Below, one piece after another: positions 10,402-19,700 of a DNA stretch of 64,000 nt; position 1 is the first letter of the stretch, and every line of letters starts with the position of its first letter. Origin of the DNA: JAXGPL01 sp040766985. GTDB taxonomy: Bacteria; Bacillota; Sulfobacillia; JAUYEG01. Position numbers and translations under genes: made by a program. A model generated the notes under the pieces. It saw only the letters and a program-made list of their open reading frames with translations. It ran no database searches and was not told the DNA's origin. The stretch covers positions 77,607-141,606 of the forward strand of contig JAXGPL010000005.1 of the NCBI GenBank assembly GCA_040766985.1, written 5' to 3'.

Positions 10402-11109
10402 GTGCGACTCAACGGTTCCGCAACAAACAGGGCCGGTACCCGACCGCCAGTCAGTCCGCAGATCGCCGCCCTGCGCCGGCGCGTCTGGGCCGTCCGCATC
10501 TCGTTCGTTCTCGTAGTCGCCGCGGTGCTTTGCGGCTACAACGTGATGATGGCCGCACGGAGCGCGAGCCTCCGCGAGCCCGGGGTTGCACTCGCCCCTT
10601 CAAGCCAGGTATTCAGCGACGCTATCACCTGGATCAACTCGCACACGGGTCAGCTGTTCCTGCAGGCCACCGGGACCGAATACCGCGGGATCAAGACCGG
10701 CCCACTCACGCCTTCCGAATCCAACGTGCAGAACCTGAGTGGCCGCTGGTACCTTCGCATCTCCAACACTCTCTCGGTGTCCGAATATGGCCAGCCGGTC
10801 ATCACGCCAGTCCAGGCCACGGTAACCGGCCATCGCCTCGACGCACGCGGGCGGGTCTCGGAAATCACGATCGAAAGCGCCTACTCAGTATGCTGGGACA
10901 GGGCGGCCAAAAAGCCTCGGCAGCTCGAAGACGGCGAGGATTTGCCCAAACCGGATTCGAGCGAGAAGATCGCGATTGCCGGCGGCATGGTCAGGCACTC
11001 CGAGGCGTTGGACGTGGTGGACCGCGTGGTGTTGAGGATGAACCACCGCAAGCTGCAATGGGAGCCAAGCCGGGTCGAGCGCCTCCAGCACGAGATCCGG
11101 GCCGACTAA
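10402..11109 (+). CDS. Hypothetical membrane-anchored protein
   Basis: I do not recognise this family. About 235 residues: a short basic N-terminus, one membrane segment near residues 25-45 (VWAVRISFVLVVAAVLCGY), then a soluble domain predicted outside the cell containing VFSDAITWINSHTGQ, SGRWYLRISNTLSV and a beta-rich middle. The start chosen is GTG 10402, preceded by GAGGTGA five bases upstream; a longer reading from 10339 begins with an arginine-rich stretch lacking an SD. It diverges from the repair operon and converges with the CapA gene, their 3' ends overlapping by four bases. The single anchor and lack of catalytic motifs suggest a structural or sensory accessory, but that is a guess. 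Confidence 0.65.
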   Translation: MRLNGSATNRAGTRPPVSPQIAALRRRVWAVRISFVLVVAAVLCGYNVMMAARSASLREPGVALAPSSQVFSDAITWINSHTGQLFLQATGTEYRGIKTGPLTPSESNVQNLSGRWYLRISNTLSVSEYGQPVITPVQATVTGHRLDARGRVSEITIESAYSVCWDRAAKKPRQLEDGEDLPKPDSSEKIAIAGGMVRHSEALDVVDRVVLRMNHRKLQWEPSRVERLQHEIRAD

Positions 11110-12335
11110 CGCAACCGGATCGTAATCCCACCGCCCTCGATTTTGCAGGATGTGCCTAGGGCCCGGCAGCGCTGGGCCATGGTTTCCATGAACCCCGCAG
11201 CGAGAAGATCCGGCGTCCGCACGGTCCGGCCCCCCTCGTTGTACAGGGGGTGCAATCTTACCGAAATCACTTCGGCCTTACCGCCGCTATTGCCCGGAAC
11301 CTCCACCTGCACTTCCGCGGCCATCATGTGCCTGGCCGGTTCCTGGAACGGATGGAAGGCGAGGTTCCCAAGGCTATAGATGATTGGCCGCCCGTTGTGA
11401 ACTTCGACGGGCTGCGGTACGTGCGGGTGGTGGCCGAAGACGATGTCTGCGCCCGCGTCGATGGCCGCCATGCCAAGGGACCGCTGCTGCCGTGTAACGT
11501 CGTGGTATTCGAGGCCCCAGTGGAGCGAGACGATCACGATGTCGGCGTCTGCTTTGGCCGCCCGGACTGCGTCGAGCAACCGCGACTCGGGGGCGAGCGG
11601 CGCAATGCCGGGACTCGCATCGCCGGCCCCCCACCACGCCTGGTACTGCGCGGGCATGTACTCGGTGCCGCCGAAGGCCAGAAACGCGACGCGGATGCCG
11701 CGGTGTTCGATGATCGCGGGCCTCATGGCACGGTCAATGTCCGGTCCGGCACCCGCCGCAGCAATGCCGTAGCGGGAAAGCGTGTCCAGAGTGTCTTCAA
11801 GGGCGTCGACGCCGAAGTCGAGCACGTGGTTGTTGGCAAGGGATAGTCCGTCGAAACCCAGCCAGCGCAACCCCTCCCCGGCGTCTTCCGGATCGCCGCG
11901 GAAAGTATACGCCTTACCCGGGAGCGCCTCACCACGTGTGCTCAGTGCGCACTCAAGGTTGGCGAACCCAAGGTCGACATCGCCCAGCCAGCGGAGTTCA
12001 GCCCAACCGCGGAGGAGGGCCGTTGGGCCCTCGGCGCGCAGGATCCTGCCCGGTTCGAGGTCGAGGAGCACATCGCCGCCGAGAAGAATGCCGAGCCTGG
12101 CCGGCGACGACGGGTTCGGCCAGAGTGCGCCCGTCCCAGAGCCGTGACCGGCGCCCCCGGCGCTCGCTTCTCCGGGGTACTCCCCAGTCGTGCCGGCTAG
12201 ATTCGCAACACCGACAAACGCTTTGCTCGTGAAGGCCGCCGCGACCAAACCGCAAGTCAACAGCACCACCAGAAGAAGGAGGCGGGTGAAGATGGCGCCG
12301 CGCTGCCGGCTAAGGCTTCGGCACCGGCACGTCAA
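11106..12335 (-). CDS. CapA-family (poly-gamma-glutamate synthesis type) protein
   Basis: 409 residues with an N-terminal membrane anchor (residues 17-40) and an exported calcineurin-like CapA domain. Family motifs visible: ILLGGDVLLD, LANLECALS-type FANLECALS, GLSLANNHVLDFG, VIVSLHWGLEY and VFGHHPHVPQ. CapA proteins belong to capsular poly-gamma-glutamate systems, but isolated copies next to cell-wall genes are common and their substrate is usually unknown. No CapB/CapC neighbours are seen here. The ATG start lies 26 bases inside the end of the upstream dipeptidase gene, so the two are probably co-translated as a cell-surface pair. Confidence 0.88.
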   Translation of the reverse strand: MTCRCRSLSRQRGAIFTRLLLLVVLLTCGLVAAAFTSKAFVGVANLAGTTGEYPGEASAGGAGHGSGTGALWPNPSSPARLGILLGGDVLLDLEPGRILRAEGPTALLRGWAELRWLGDVDLGFANLECALSTRGEALPGKAYTFRGDPEDAGEGLRWLGFDGLSLANNHVLDFGVDALEDTLDTLSRYGIAAAGAGPDIDRAMRPAIIEHRGIRVAFLAFGGTEYMPAQYQAWWGAGDASPGIAPLAPESRLLDAVRAAKADADIVIVSLHWGLEYHDVTRQQRSLGMAAIDAGADIVFGHHPHVPQPVEVHNGRPIIYSLGNLAFHPFQEPARHMMAAEVQVEVPGNSGGKAEVISVRLHPLYNEGGRTVRTPDLLAAGFMETMAQRCRALGTSCKIEGGGITIRLR

Positions 12336-13035
12336 GAGGCAGGTCGAGAACCGGATAGCTGTCCCACTCCTTGTCCGAGAAATGCCACCACTCCGACGAG
12401 TTGTACGTGAACCCCGCGTCCAGCATGGCTCGGCGCAGGAGCAGGGCGCGCGCCTTCAGGTCAGGTGGATGGCCCGGCCAATCCGCGCTCGCCTGCGGCG
12501 AGAAATCGTCGAAGCCGGTCGGCATTTCCAAGGGCCGCCCATCCTGGTCGGCCAGCGTAAGGTCAATGGCGCACGCGCGGGCGTGCCTCGCAGTGCCTTT
12601 GGACGGATCCCCGATGTACCGGGGGTCCTGGATCAAATCCCACATGCGTTGTTGCACTGAAACCGGCCGGTACGCGTCCCAGATGATCAGCCGGTATCCC
12701 TGTGCGGCAAGTGCCTCCTTTGCCGCGGCAAGCTTTTCGGCTGTGCCGCGCGCGCAAAGGGCCCGCGCTACCGGGTAAAGGGTTTCACCAGTGAAGTTGT
12801 CGGGCCTCGCGTACCTGATATCCAGGACTAAGTCGGGCAAAAACTCGGCCAGATCGACCAAATGCTCCGCAGCGGGCGGTACCGGGGGCCTGGGCGGTTC
12901 GGGCGGCGCACCAGGCGCGTGGGTGACGCCGCTCAGGTGCAGGGTGACCAGGACACCTGAGAGCAGGAATGCAATGACCAATCTGCGCAAGCGACCACCC
13001 CCACCCCGTCCGGATGAACCCGCAGCCGTCTTCAC
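12310..13035 (-). CDS. VanX-type D-alanyl-D-alanine dipeptidase, exported
   Basis: M15D zinc dipeptidase that cleaves D-Ala-D-Ala, releasing D-alanine for recycling. 241 residues with an N-terminal membrane or signal segment (around 17-35), then a VanX domain with IRYARPDNFTGE, WDAYRPVSVQQRMW, the zinc site ARHARACAID (His and Asp kept, the usual SxHxxGxAxD otherwise altered) and the catalytic/zinc pair in SEWWHF. Vancomycin-resistance VanX is cytoplasmic; a secreted form like this one is more likely wall turnover or nutrient scavenging. No vanHA or vanRS genes are in the window, so I would not call resistance. Overlaps the start of capA. Confidence 0.88.
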   Translation of the reverse strand: MKTAAGSSGRGGGGRLRRLVIAFLLSGVLVTLHLSGVTHAPGAPPEPPRPPVPPAAEHLVDLAEFLPDLVLDIRYARPDNFTGETLYPVARALCARGTAEKLAAAKEALAAQGYRLIIWDAYRPVSVQQRMWDLIQDPRYIGDPSKGTARHARACAIDLTLADQDGRPLEMPTGFDDFSPQASADWPGHPPDLKARALLLRRAMLDAGFTYNSSEWWHFSDKEWDSYPVLDLPLDVPVPKP

Positions 13036-13073
13036 GCTGCGGCGGCCGGGCGCCTGGGCGCGAGTCCTGTCGT

Positions 13074-13916
13074 TCAGCCTCGCTGGCCTCCACCAGCCGC
13101 ATCCCGCTTATCGTAGGGCACGGGGACGTATTGAATGCTCGGCCTGCGTTGAGCCGGTTGAGGATAGAGGTCCATCAACTGGTACACCTCGCGCGGCATG
13201 GGATGGCAGACGGTGAGGCCCATGTCGCGGAGTTGCTCAGCGGTGATGGGGTAATCGTGCGTCCAGCGCCCCTCAGTGAGCACGTCCGCGAGGTGCTCTG
13301 CCTGCTCCTCGCCGATCCGGTCGGCCAAAATCGAACGTACGCGCTCGCGCACCTGCGTCTGGGCCTTCTCGGCGACGTCGGCAAGGATCAGGGTCTGGTC
13401 GTCGATCTCGTTGCGGTCTTTGGTTGCGAGAACGCGCAGAATCGACGCCGCCGGGTATTGCCCGACCTGCGGGTCGACCGGCCCCAACACGGCGTTCTCA
13501 TCCATGCAGATCTCGTCCGCCGAAAGGGCGACCATCGTCCCGCCTGACATGGCGTAGTGCGGGACGAACACCGTGACCTTGGCCGGATGCCGCTTGATCG
13601 CGTGGGCGATTTGCTCGGCGGCGAGAACCAGGCCGCCCGGGGTGTGGAGGAGGATGTCGATCGGCATGTCGTCGGGCGTCATCCGGATCGCCCGCAGCAC
13701 CTGTTCAGAATCCTCGATGTTGATGAACCGCGATATGGGTACGCCTAAGAACGCCAAGGCCTCCTGGCGGTAGATCATCGTGATCAGGCGCGAACCCCTT
13801 TTGGCCTCAAATCGCCGCATGATCTTGAGCCGCTCCATCTCCAGCCAGCGCTGGCGGATGGTCGGCGTCAGAAACGAGACCAAGAAGAACACCCAAATGA
13901 TGTCCGAGAAACTCAA
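13074..13916 (-). CDS. SDH_sah/ClpP-class membrane serine protease
   Basis: 280-residue ClpP/crotonase-fold protease of the 'serine dehydrogenase proteinase' family (formerly DUF114). One N-terminal membrane segment (residues 3-20, DIIWVFFLVSFLTP) anchors a cytoplasmic domain containing ILLHTPGGLVLAAEQIA, the nucleophile loop YAMSGGTMVAL (Ser in SGGT) and ENAVLGPVDPQVGQ. Relatives are proposed to act in membrane-protein quality control; the substrate here is unknown. The start is TTG 13916 with GGGAGG ten bases upstream. That SD can pair with CCTCC just before it (see 13928-13942), which would throttle translation. Confidence 0.85.
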   Translation of the reverse strand: MSFSDIIWVFFLVSFLTPTIRQRWLEMERLKIMRRFEAKRGSRLITMIYRQEALAFLGVPISRFINIEDSEQVLRAIRMTPDDMPIDILLHTPGGLVLAAEQIAHAIKRHPAKVTVFVPHYAMSGGTMVALSADEICMDENAVLGPVDPQVGQYPAASILRVLATKDRNEIDDQTLILADVAEKAQTQVRERVRSILADRIGEEQAEHLADVLTEGRWTHDYPITAEQLRDMGLTVCHPMPREVYQLMDLYPQPAQRRPSIQYVPVPYDKRDAAGGGQRG

Positions 13917-13927
13917 AACCGGAAATC

Positions 13928-13942
13928 CTCCCTTCAGGAGGC
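13928..13942 (-). promoter_or_regulatory. Hairpin covering the SD of the SDH_sah protease
   Basis: On the minus strand CCTCC-TGAAG-GGAGG forms a five-base-pair hairpin whose 3' arm is the Shine-Dalgarno of the TTG-started protease gene. This could limit initiation until opened. It is short, so the effect is inferred only. Confidence 0.35.
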
Positions 13943-13947
13943 ATACG

Positions 13948-13975
13948 ATTGACCCTACATAATTGACCCTACTTA
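13948..13975. repeat. Tandem 14-bp direct repeat upstream of the protease gene
   Basis: Two adjacent copies of ATTGACCCTAC(A/T)TA lie just upstream of the protease leader, in a locally AT-rich stretch. The copies differ at one base. They could be a tandem operator or part of the promoter; nothing else in the sequence tells which. Confidence 0.6.
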
Positions 13976-14040
13976 ACGGTTAGGCTTGCCCAGAGCGTGG
14001 TGAATTGTCAACGCGCAATCCGCGTGCAGTGAGCCGGGGC

Positions 14041-15219
14041 CTACCGGACCATCCCCCGCAGCGCCTCGCACATCCGGTCGATTTCGTCCGCGGTGTTGTA
14101 GTAGTGCACCGAAGCCCGCACCATGTCGATGAGGCCGCGCTGCTCCATATCGATGCGCGTGGAGCCGCGGCTGGAAACCGTCACGTTGATGCGCTCGTAT
14201 GCTAAGGTTTCCTTGATTGACCCGGGGTCTAGCCCTTCAACAGTGAACGACACGATGCCGCAACGTTCCGCCCCGAGGTCACGTACCGTCGCGCCCGGAA
14301 ACTCGCTCAGCCTGGCCCTCAGGTATCCGGCGAGGTGCTTGACCCGCTCTTCGATCGCCGCGAGGCCCCAGCCCAGGGCATAGTCGACGGCCGCGCCGAG
14401 GCCTATTCTGCCTGCAACGTAGTACTCCCAGTTCTCGAAGCGCCGCGCGTCAGGCCGCACCTCGTACGTGTCCCGGCCGGTCCAGCTTGCAGCGAGTACG
14501 TCGATGAACGGCGGTTCGAGGTGGTCGAGCAGCGATTTGCGGACACAAAGGAAACCCGTCCCCCGCGGCCCGCGCAGGTACTTGCGCCCCGTGGCCGCCA
14601 GCATGTCGCAGCCGATGGCTTTGACATCGATTGGCATCTGGCCGACCGACTGGCACGCGTCGAGAAGGTATGGAATCCCCGCCTCGCGCGCGATTCGGCC
14701 GACCCCGGCCGCCGGGTTGATTAGGCCGCCGTTGGTCGGAACATGCGTGATGGCGATAAGCCGCACCCGGTCGTCGATCATCGCCCGCAGTGCGTCAAGC
14801 GACAGCTGACCGTGTTCGTTGTTGGGGATGACCTCGACGTGGGCGCCGGTGCGTCTGGCGACCTGCAGAAAGGCCAGGTAATTGCTGCCGTACTCAGAGA
14901 CAGCCGTGAGGATCCGGTCGCCGGGGCTAAAGGGTATTGAGTAAAACGCCATATCCCAGGCGCGGGTGGCGTTTTCGACGATGGCTATCTCGTCGCGCGA
15001 GCACCCGATGAGGTTGGCGATTGCATCGTAGGTGTGCTCGATAGTGTCTGCGGCGTGCGCGGCCGCCTCGTAACCGCCGATGCGCGCTTCGAGACGCAGG
15101 TGGCCGGTCACGGCTTCGAGTACTGGGGCCGGCATTAATCCCGCCCCGGCATTGTTGAGGTGGATCACTTCGGCGCAGCCGGGGGTCTCTGACCGGGCCC
15201 GCGCGACATCGATCGCCAA
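14041..15219 (-). CDS. Class V aminotransferase / cysteine-desulfurase-like PLP enzyme
   Basis: 392-residue fold-type I PLP enzyme. Visible family features: NNAGAGLMP near the N-terminus, ENATRAWDMAFYS, ITHVPTNGGLINP, the cofactor Asp in YLLDACQSVGQ and the lysine in ATGRKYLRGPRGTGFL that should form the Schiff base. The pattern fits the isopenicillin-N-epimerase/class V group better than NifS/IscS, since the conserved desulfurase cysteine loop is not obvious, so the substrate is undecided. TTG start at 15219 with AGGAGG ten bases upstream. Stands alone downstream of the TldE/TldD pair. Confidence 0.85.
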   Translation of the reverse strand: MAIDVARARSETPGCAEVIHLNNAGAGLMPAPVLEAVTGHLRLEARIGGYEAAAHAADTIEHTYDAIANLIGCSRDEIAIVENATRAWDMAFYSIPFSPGDRILTAVSEYGSNYLAFLQVARRTGAHVEVIPNNEHGQLSLDALRAMIDDRVRLIAITHVPTNGGLINPAAGVGRIAREAGIPYLLDACQSVGQMPIDVKAIGCDMLAATGRKYLRGPRGTGFLCVRKSLLDHLEPPFIDVLAASWTGRDTYEVRPDARRFENWEYYVAGRIGLGAAVDYALGWGLAAIEERVKHLAGYLRARLSEFPGATVRDLGAERCGIVSFTVEGLDPGSIKETLAYERINVTVSSRGSTRIDMEQRGLIDMVRASVHYYNTADEIDRMCEALRGMVR

Positions 15220-15245
15220 GTCGCAGATGCCTCCTAATACCTTCC

Positions 15246-15268
15246 GGGAGGGGCTCGGCGCCCCTCCC
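15246..15268. terminator. GC-rich hairpin after the TldE gene
   Basis: GGGAGGGG and CCCCTCCC form a perfect eight-base-pair stem around a seven-base loop, just past the 3' end of the TldE-like gene. No clear T-run follows on the minus strand, so it may be a transcript-end stabiliser rather than a full intrinsic terminator. Confidence 0.5.
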
Positions 15269-15292
15269 TAACTGCCCTGCACCATACTGAAC

Positions 15293-16652
15293 TTACTTGC
15301 CCGAGACCGAGACTCCTTCGAGCAACATGTGCGGCATGTGGAGAGCGCTGCCGTGGGAGCTCCACGTGCGGTTCTCAAGCCCGACGATGCCATCGCGCAT
15401 TACCTCGTAGCTGTTGCCCGAGATGGCCACATCCTTGACCCTGCCCGCGAGCCTGCCGTCCTTGACCAGATACCCGACGCCCACGGGGTGTGAGAACGCT
15501 CCCGCCAACGCCCCGGCAACCCCGCCGATCACGGAAACCACGTATAGGCCGCCCTCCGCCTCCGCCAGCAGCGCGGCAAGAGTCATCGCACCGGGCTCGA
15601 CCACCATGGCGTGCGGACCGATCCGCGGCGGCTGACCCCGCCCCGCACGCCGTTGCCCGTCGAATTGCCACCGCCCAGTGCGGCCGACCGGAGGTCGTGC
15701 ATGAACCCGCCGAACACCCCGCGGTTGAAGATGTGTTTGCGCATCGCGGGCGTGCCTTCGCCGTCATACCTGGTGGCTGCGGGCGACCAGTCGAGCCACG
15801 GGTCGTCGACCAGGGTCAAGCTCTCGGCCAGGACCCGGCTTCCAACTTTGCCGAGCAACGGGCTGACGCCGCGGTTGGCGTTCATGCCGTCGATCCCGTA
15901 CAGCAGGGGCACCAGCGGCACGTAGGCGACTTCCGGCGCAAGCACAACGCGGGGCTTGCCCGGCGGCGAGGAAACCCGCTCCCCGGCTCCCTGATACAGT
16001 TCACCGAATCGTGGCGCCAGTTCGTCGAACACGGGGTCGGCAAGGCGGACCGAGCCGCGGCCGCCCCAAAACACCAGAACATCCTCCGCGGAGCATCGCG
16101 CGACCTGCGCCCCTAAGCTGAACCTGCTGCCGAGCCGCCGCTGGGCCGCACCCGAGGTGTTGAGCAGCAAGGTTTCCTCGACTTCGCAAGCGCCGTCGAC
16201 CTCGACTTCGGCCCCGGGGTCACCTCACGGGTCAACTCGCAAAGCGCCCGAACACGGTCGGCCAACGCCGGCGGGGCTAGATCGGCAACGGCCGGATCGT
16301 AGGTACAGAGTTCATCCGGGGGCTTGACGGCGACCGAAGGGCCGGGGAACTCGAGATCGACTTGCTCCCCCGCCGTTGCCGCAAGCAGCGCCCGCTGCAC
16401 TGCCGCGTTGAGGTCGGTCGTGTCAGTGGTTGTGTAGAACCCGGCTCTCCCGTCCCTGACCACCCGCAGGGATAAGTGCAGGCGCCCGCTTGAGCTGCAG
16501 TTGCGGAGCTTGCCGGCTGCGTACTCGGCGGCAAGGCCCCGTACTCCCGTTACGTGGACTTCGCCTCTGGCGCCACTCCCGCGGATGGCATCAAGAGCCT
16601 GTTCCGCGAGGTTTGAGGGCACCAGTCCGACGCCACCGCTTCTATCTGCCAC
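15293..16652 (-). pseudogene. TldE/PmbA-like metalloprotease subunit, frame broken twice
   Basis: Partner of TldD in the TldD/TldE zinc protease. In other bacteria that protease degrades unfolded peptides and matures peptides such as microcin B17. Three frames carry consecutive pieces: 16652 to about 16215 (ends ...LTREVTPG), then EVEVDGACEVEETLLLNTSGA to about 15610, then GQPPRIGPHAMVVEPGAMT to the stop at 15293. Both breaks sit at G/C runs (GGGG near 16215; GGGGCGGGG near 15630) and one-base corrections give about 450 continuous codons, the family length. TldE lacks the catalytic HExxxH, as here. The start overlaps the end of tldD by 11 bases, so they form one operon. Probably functional with sequence errors; otherwise a recent pseudogene. 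Confidence 0.8.
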
Positions 16653-18018
16653 CGATCAGCACCCCCTGTACCCGAACGTGCGGCGCGCCCATGCCGACAG
16701 GGAGCCAGGTTTCCTGGCCCTTGCCGCAGCCGCCTCCCGATGTACTCCAGGCAAAATCGTTTGCGATGGCGTCGATGCTCTCCAGCGTGTGAAAGAGGTT
16801 GCCACCGAAGTTGACGTCACGTACAGGCTCGGCGACCTTGCCGTTGCGGATCATGTACGCGCCCGGGCAGGCAAAGGCGAAGTTCTCCAGCATGGTCTGG
16901 CCGCCGCCCGGGACCTTGGCGTACACGCCCAGCTTGATGTCGCAGATCATTTCCTCGAACGAGGTTTGCCCCGGCGCGATCATCGTGTTCGTCATGCGGA
17001 CGATCGGCGGGTAGCGGTAGAAGGTCGCCCTGGCGTTGCCGGTTAGTTGCTCGCCCATCTTGGCGGCGGTTTCACGCTGGTGCAGGCGCCCGGCGAGAAT
17101 TCCTTCGCTGACCAGCGGGGTTCTGTGGGTCGCCACCCCTTCGTCATCGTACTTGAGCCAGCCGCGCAGCCCGGCCAGAGAGCCGTCGTCGATGATGTTG
17201 AGGATCGGGCGGCCGAAGCGCCTGCCGACGCGCATCATCTCCTGTGCCTGCTTGTTGTCGGCCTGGAAGTCCGCCTCCGACAGATGGCCGAACGCCTCGT
17301 GCACGAACAGACCGGCCATGCGCGGGCTGAGGATGACCGTATAGCGGCCTCCCTTGACCGGTTCGGCGGCCAGAAGCTCATGCGCCCTGTTCGTAGCCTC
17401 AAGCGCCTCCGCGTTGCGGCCGTGCAACTGCCGGTGGTCGTAGCGCGTGGCCACGCTGTTGCCGGCCTGTTGCACCTCGCCACCATCGCGGGCCGTGGCG
17501 GCAAATGACAACACCGCGTAGGGCTTCTCCTGGTAAATCAGGGCGCCCTCGCTGCTGGCATAGTAGAGCTCGCTGAACCGCTCGTCGAGCGACACGCGCG
17601 CATCCTGGACCTTGGGCCGGCTCATCATCAAATCGCTGTAGCCTTGGACGAGATCCTGCTTTTCGGCCAGGGAAACCGTCCGCCAATCGTTGACCATCGG
17701 CGCAGGCACGTCATCCTGGTACACCTCGGTCGGAGCCAGGCGCACGTTCCCCGGCTCGGCTGACGCATTCGCGCAGGCACGTGCTTCGACGACCCGGGCC
17801 GGGAGATCGTCGAGACCGTTAAACGATGCGACCCCCCAGCGACCATGGTTGAGCACCCGCACAATGCCGCCGACATCGCGCTGCATCGTCACAGACTCCA
17901 GGCGTCCCCCACGGTACGACACCTGGCTGTTGTCCAAGAACTCGACCCGGATGTCGGCGTAGTCCGCACCGTGCCCGGCAAGCGCCGAGGCCATCCGGTC
18001 CTTGAGGTTGGGATCCAA
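16642..18018 (-). CDS. tldD: TldD zinc metalloprotease
   Basis: Catalytic subunit of the TldD/TldE protease, about 459 residues from the chosen start. The active-site helix HEAFGHLSEAD (HExxxH) is intact, as are YRGGRLESVTMQRDVG, SLAGLRGWLKYDDEGV and GVYAKVPGGGQTM. I prefer TTG 18018, because GAGGAGG lies seven bases upstream; the ATG two codons before it is only one or two bases from that SD, and an in-frame ATG at 18183 would add 55 residues of no family character. Followed directly by the TldE-like gene. A SagB-type oxidoreductase occurs 38 kb away, but no peptide precursor is near, so a RiPP role is not supported. Confidence 0.92.
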   Translation of the reverse strand: MDPNLKDRMASALAGHGADYADIRVEFLDNSQVSYRGGRLESVTMQRDVGGIVRVLNHGRWGVASFNGLDDLPARVVEARACANASAEPGNVRLAPTEVYQDDVPAPMVNDWRTVSLAEKQDLVQGYSDLMMSRPKVQDARVSLDERFSELYYASSEGALIYQEKPYAVLSFAATARDGGEVQQAGNSVATRYDHRQLHGRNAEALEATNRAHELLAAEPVKGGRYTVILSPRMAGLFVHEAFGHLSEADFQADNKQAQEMMRVGRRFGRPILNIIDDGSLAGLRGWLKYDDEGVATHRTPLVSEGILAGRLHQRETAAKMGEQLTGNARATFYRYPPIVRMTNTMIAPGQTSFEEMICDIKLGVYAKVPGGGQTMLENFAFACPGAYMIRNGKVAEPVRDVNFGGNLFHTLESIDAIANDFAWSTSGGGCGKGQETWLPVGMGAPHVRVQGVLIGGR

Positions 18019-18263
18019 GTGCATTCCTCCTCGGTGGGCTAGTGGACCTTCAGGGAAGGAAATGGTAGCCGGGTCAGGGTTCGGGGCGTCCGGGGCGTGG
18101 TCCTGCCGTGGTAGCTTCACCCAGCCGCGCATATGTTCCAGGCAGAAGAACGAAGGGAGGCGGTTCGCGGGGAGATGTGACATAGCGAGCCGGTTGGGGT
18201 TTCCACAAACACGGTGGATTCTTTGGCGTCCTTAAGGATGCGGGAAACGGAGGTGTGGCGGAA

Positions 18264-19037
18264 TTGTTCGTGGCAGGCAGAATATCGAGCCTTCTGGCTC
18301 TCGTCCTCGTCCTGATCAGCATCCACTACGGAATGAGGCGGGCCAGGGAGAAACTCCCCGGGGTCCGGCGGATCGCCGGCCTCGAGGCTATCGAGGAAGC
18401 CGTGGGCAGGGCGACCGAGATGGGCAAGACCGTCTTTACTACGCCGGGCTGGGCCGATGTTACCGGCTCCAGCGCAGGACCGACATTTGCCGCGCTAGAT
18501 ATCATTTCGTATCTGGCAAGGCTTACGGCACGCTACGACACCCGGCTTGTCGTGGCCGTCGCCTACCCCAACGTGTATCCGCTGGTGCAGCAGACCGTGC
18601 AGCAGGCGTACCTCGTTGAGGGCAAGGCGCAAGAATTCAGCGACGACATGATCCGGTTCACATCACAGGAGCAATACGCCTATGCCGCGGCGTGCTTAGG
18701 CAGGATCCAACGCGCGACCGTCGCCGCTACGGTATTTGTGGGCCAGTTTGCTTCCGAGGCCATCAACTTCGCGGAGGCGTCAGTAGCCGCCGGTGCCATC
18801 TCGATTGCCGGCACCACCAGCCCATACCAGCTCCCGTTCTTCGCCGCCGCCTGCGACTACACTATGATCGGTGAAGAGTTGCTTGCTGCCGGCGCCTACC
18901 TGTCGCGGGACCCTGCCCGCCTGGGAAGTGTCCTGGGACAGGATCTTGCCAAACTGGCCTCCCTGATCGTGCTCATCCTTGGCGTGCTGATCAAGACCCT
19001 GGGCTCCAATCTGGTTGCGGACCTGCTCAAGCAGTAG
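18264..19037 (+). CDS. DUF6754-family membrane protein
   Basis: About 257 residues, matching what I know of the DUF6754 family; no function has been assigned to it as far as I know. One membrane segment at each end (ISSLLALVLVLISIHYG and LASLIVLILGVLIKTLG) flanks a soluble domain with FTTPGWADVTGSSAGP, VAYPNVYPLVQQTV and the conserved-looking GTTSPYQLPFFAAACDY and GEELLAAGAYLS. TTG 18264 is eight bases after GGAGGTG; the GTG at 18255 lies within the SD itself and is less likely. First of four tightly packed membrane genes (to 21105). Confidence 0.75.
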   Translation: MFVAGRISSLLALVLVLISIHYGMRRAREKLPGVRRIAGLEAIEEAVGRATEMGKTVFTTPGWADVTGSSAGPTFAALDIISYLARLTARYDTRLVVAVAYPNVYPLVQQTVQQAYLVEGKAQEFSDDMIRFTSQEQYAYAAACLGRIQRATVAATVFVGQFASEAINFAEASVAAGAISIAGTTSPYQLPFFAAACDYTMIGEELLAAGAYLSRDPARLGSVLGQDLAKLASLIVLILGVLIKTLGSNLVADLLKQ

Positions 19038-19064
19038 CCGCGGCAAAGAGGGGGTGGCATCTTC

Positions 19065-19688
19065 GTGAAGAGGCAGCTTCCTATCGCCATCGCGGGCCTG
19101 ATGGGTCTGCTGATGCTCGTTGAGTATTTCTTTGAATGGCCGGCGGCCAAAGACGCAGCAGCCGAAATGCAGAACTGGGTCATCGTCGTCGCGGCGTTCG
19201 CGCTTGCCCTGGCGGCCATCAACCTGTTCCTGAGCCATGTCCGCAGCGTCGAACGAAGAGGTCCGGGCGCGATCCACAGCGTCGTCCTCCTTGTAGCGAT
19301 GGTCGTCACAACCATCGTCGGAGTAGCCAGGGGGCCGAACTCCGATTCGTTCCGGGTCATCTTCGACGCCATCCTTACACCGCTGGCCTCGGCGTTCTAC
19401 GCCATGGCCTGTTTTCATGTCGCTTCTGCCGCATACCGGGCGTTCCGGGCTTCCAACGCCCAGTCCGCGGCGCTTTTGATCACCGGCGTCCTGATGATGC
19501 TGGGCCGGGCGCCGATCGGCGAGGCCATGTCAGCCCAATTCCCGGTCATCGCCAACTGGATAATGGAAGTGCCCAACCTCGCCGGAAACCGCGGCATCAT
19601 GATGACCTCGGCGCTCGGGATGGTCAGCGTCGGCCTGCGCGTTATGCTCGGGATCGACCGCAGCCATCTCGGCATCGGTCCGGAATAG
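19065..19688 (+). CDS. Multi-pass membrane protein of the DUF6754 module
   Basis: 207 residues, no family recognised. About five membrane segments: near residues 5-22, 38-55, 70-87, 100-122 and 135-150, with a short soluble C-terminus. GTG start with GGGGGTGG seven bases upstream; 27 bases after the DUF6754 gene and 12 before the next gene, so it is clearly in the same operon. No transporter signature or charged membrane residues suggesting a channel stand out. Confidence 0.75.
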   Translation: MKRQLPIAIAGLMGLLMLVEYFFEWPAAKDAAAEMQNWVIVVAAFALALAAINLFLSHVRSVERRGPGAIHSVVLLVAMVVTTIVGVARGPNSDSFRVIFDAILTPLASAFYAMACFHVASAAYRAFRASNAQSAALLITGVLMMLGRAPIGEAMSAQFPVIANWIMEVPNLAGNRGIMMTSALGMVSVGLRVMLGIDRSHLGIGPE

Positions 19689-19700
19689 GGGGCGATGGGG

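Noticed and set aside
12310..13035. Vancomycin-resistance vanX
   Set aside because: It has a signal segment and no vanR, vanS, vanH or vanA neighbours; a secreted wall dipeptidase is the better reading.
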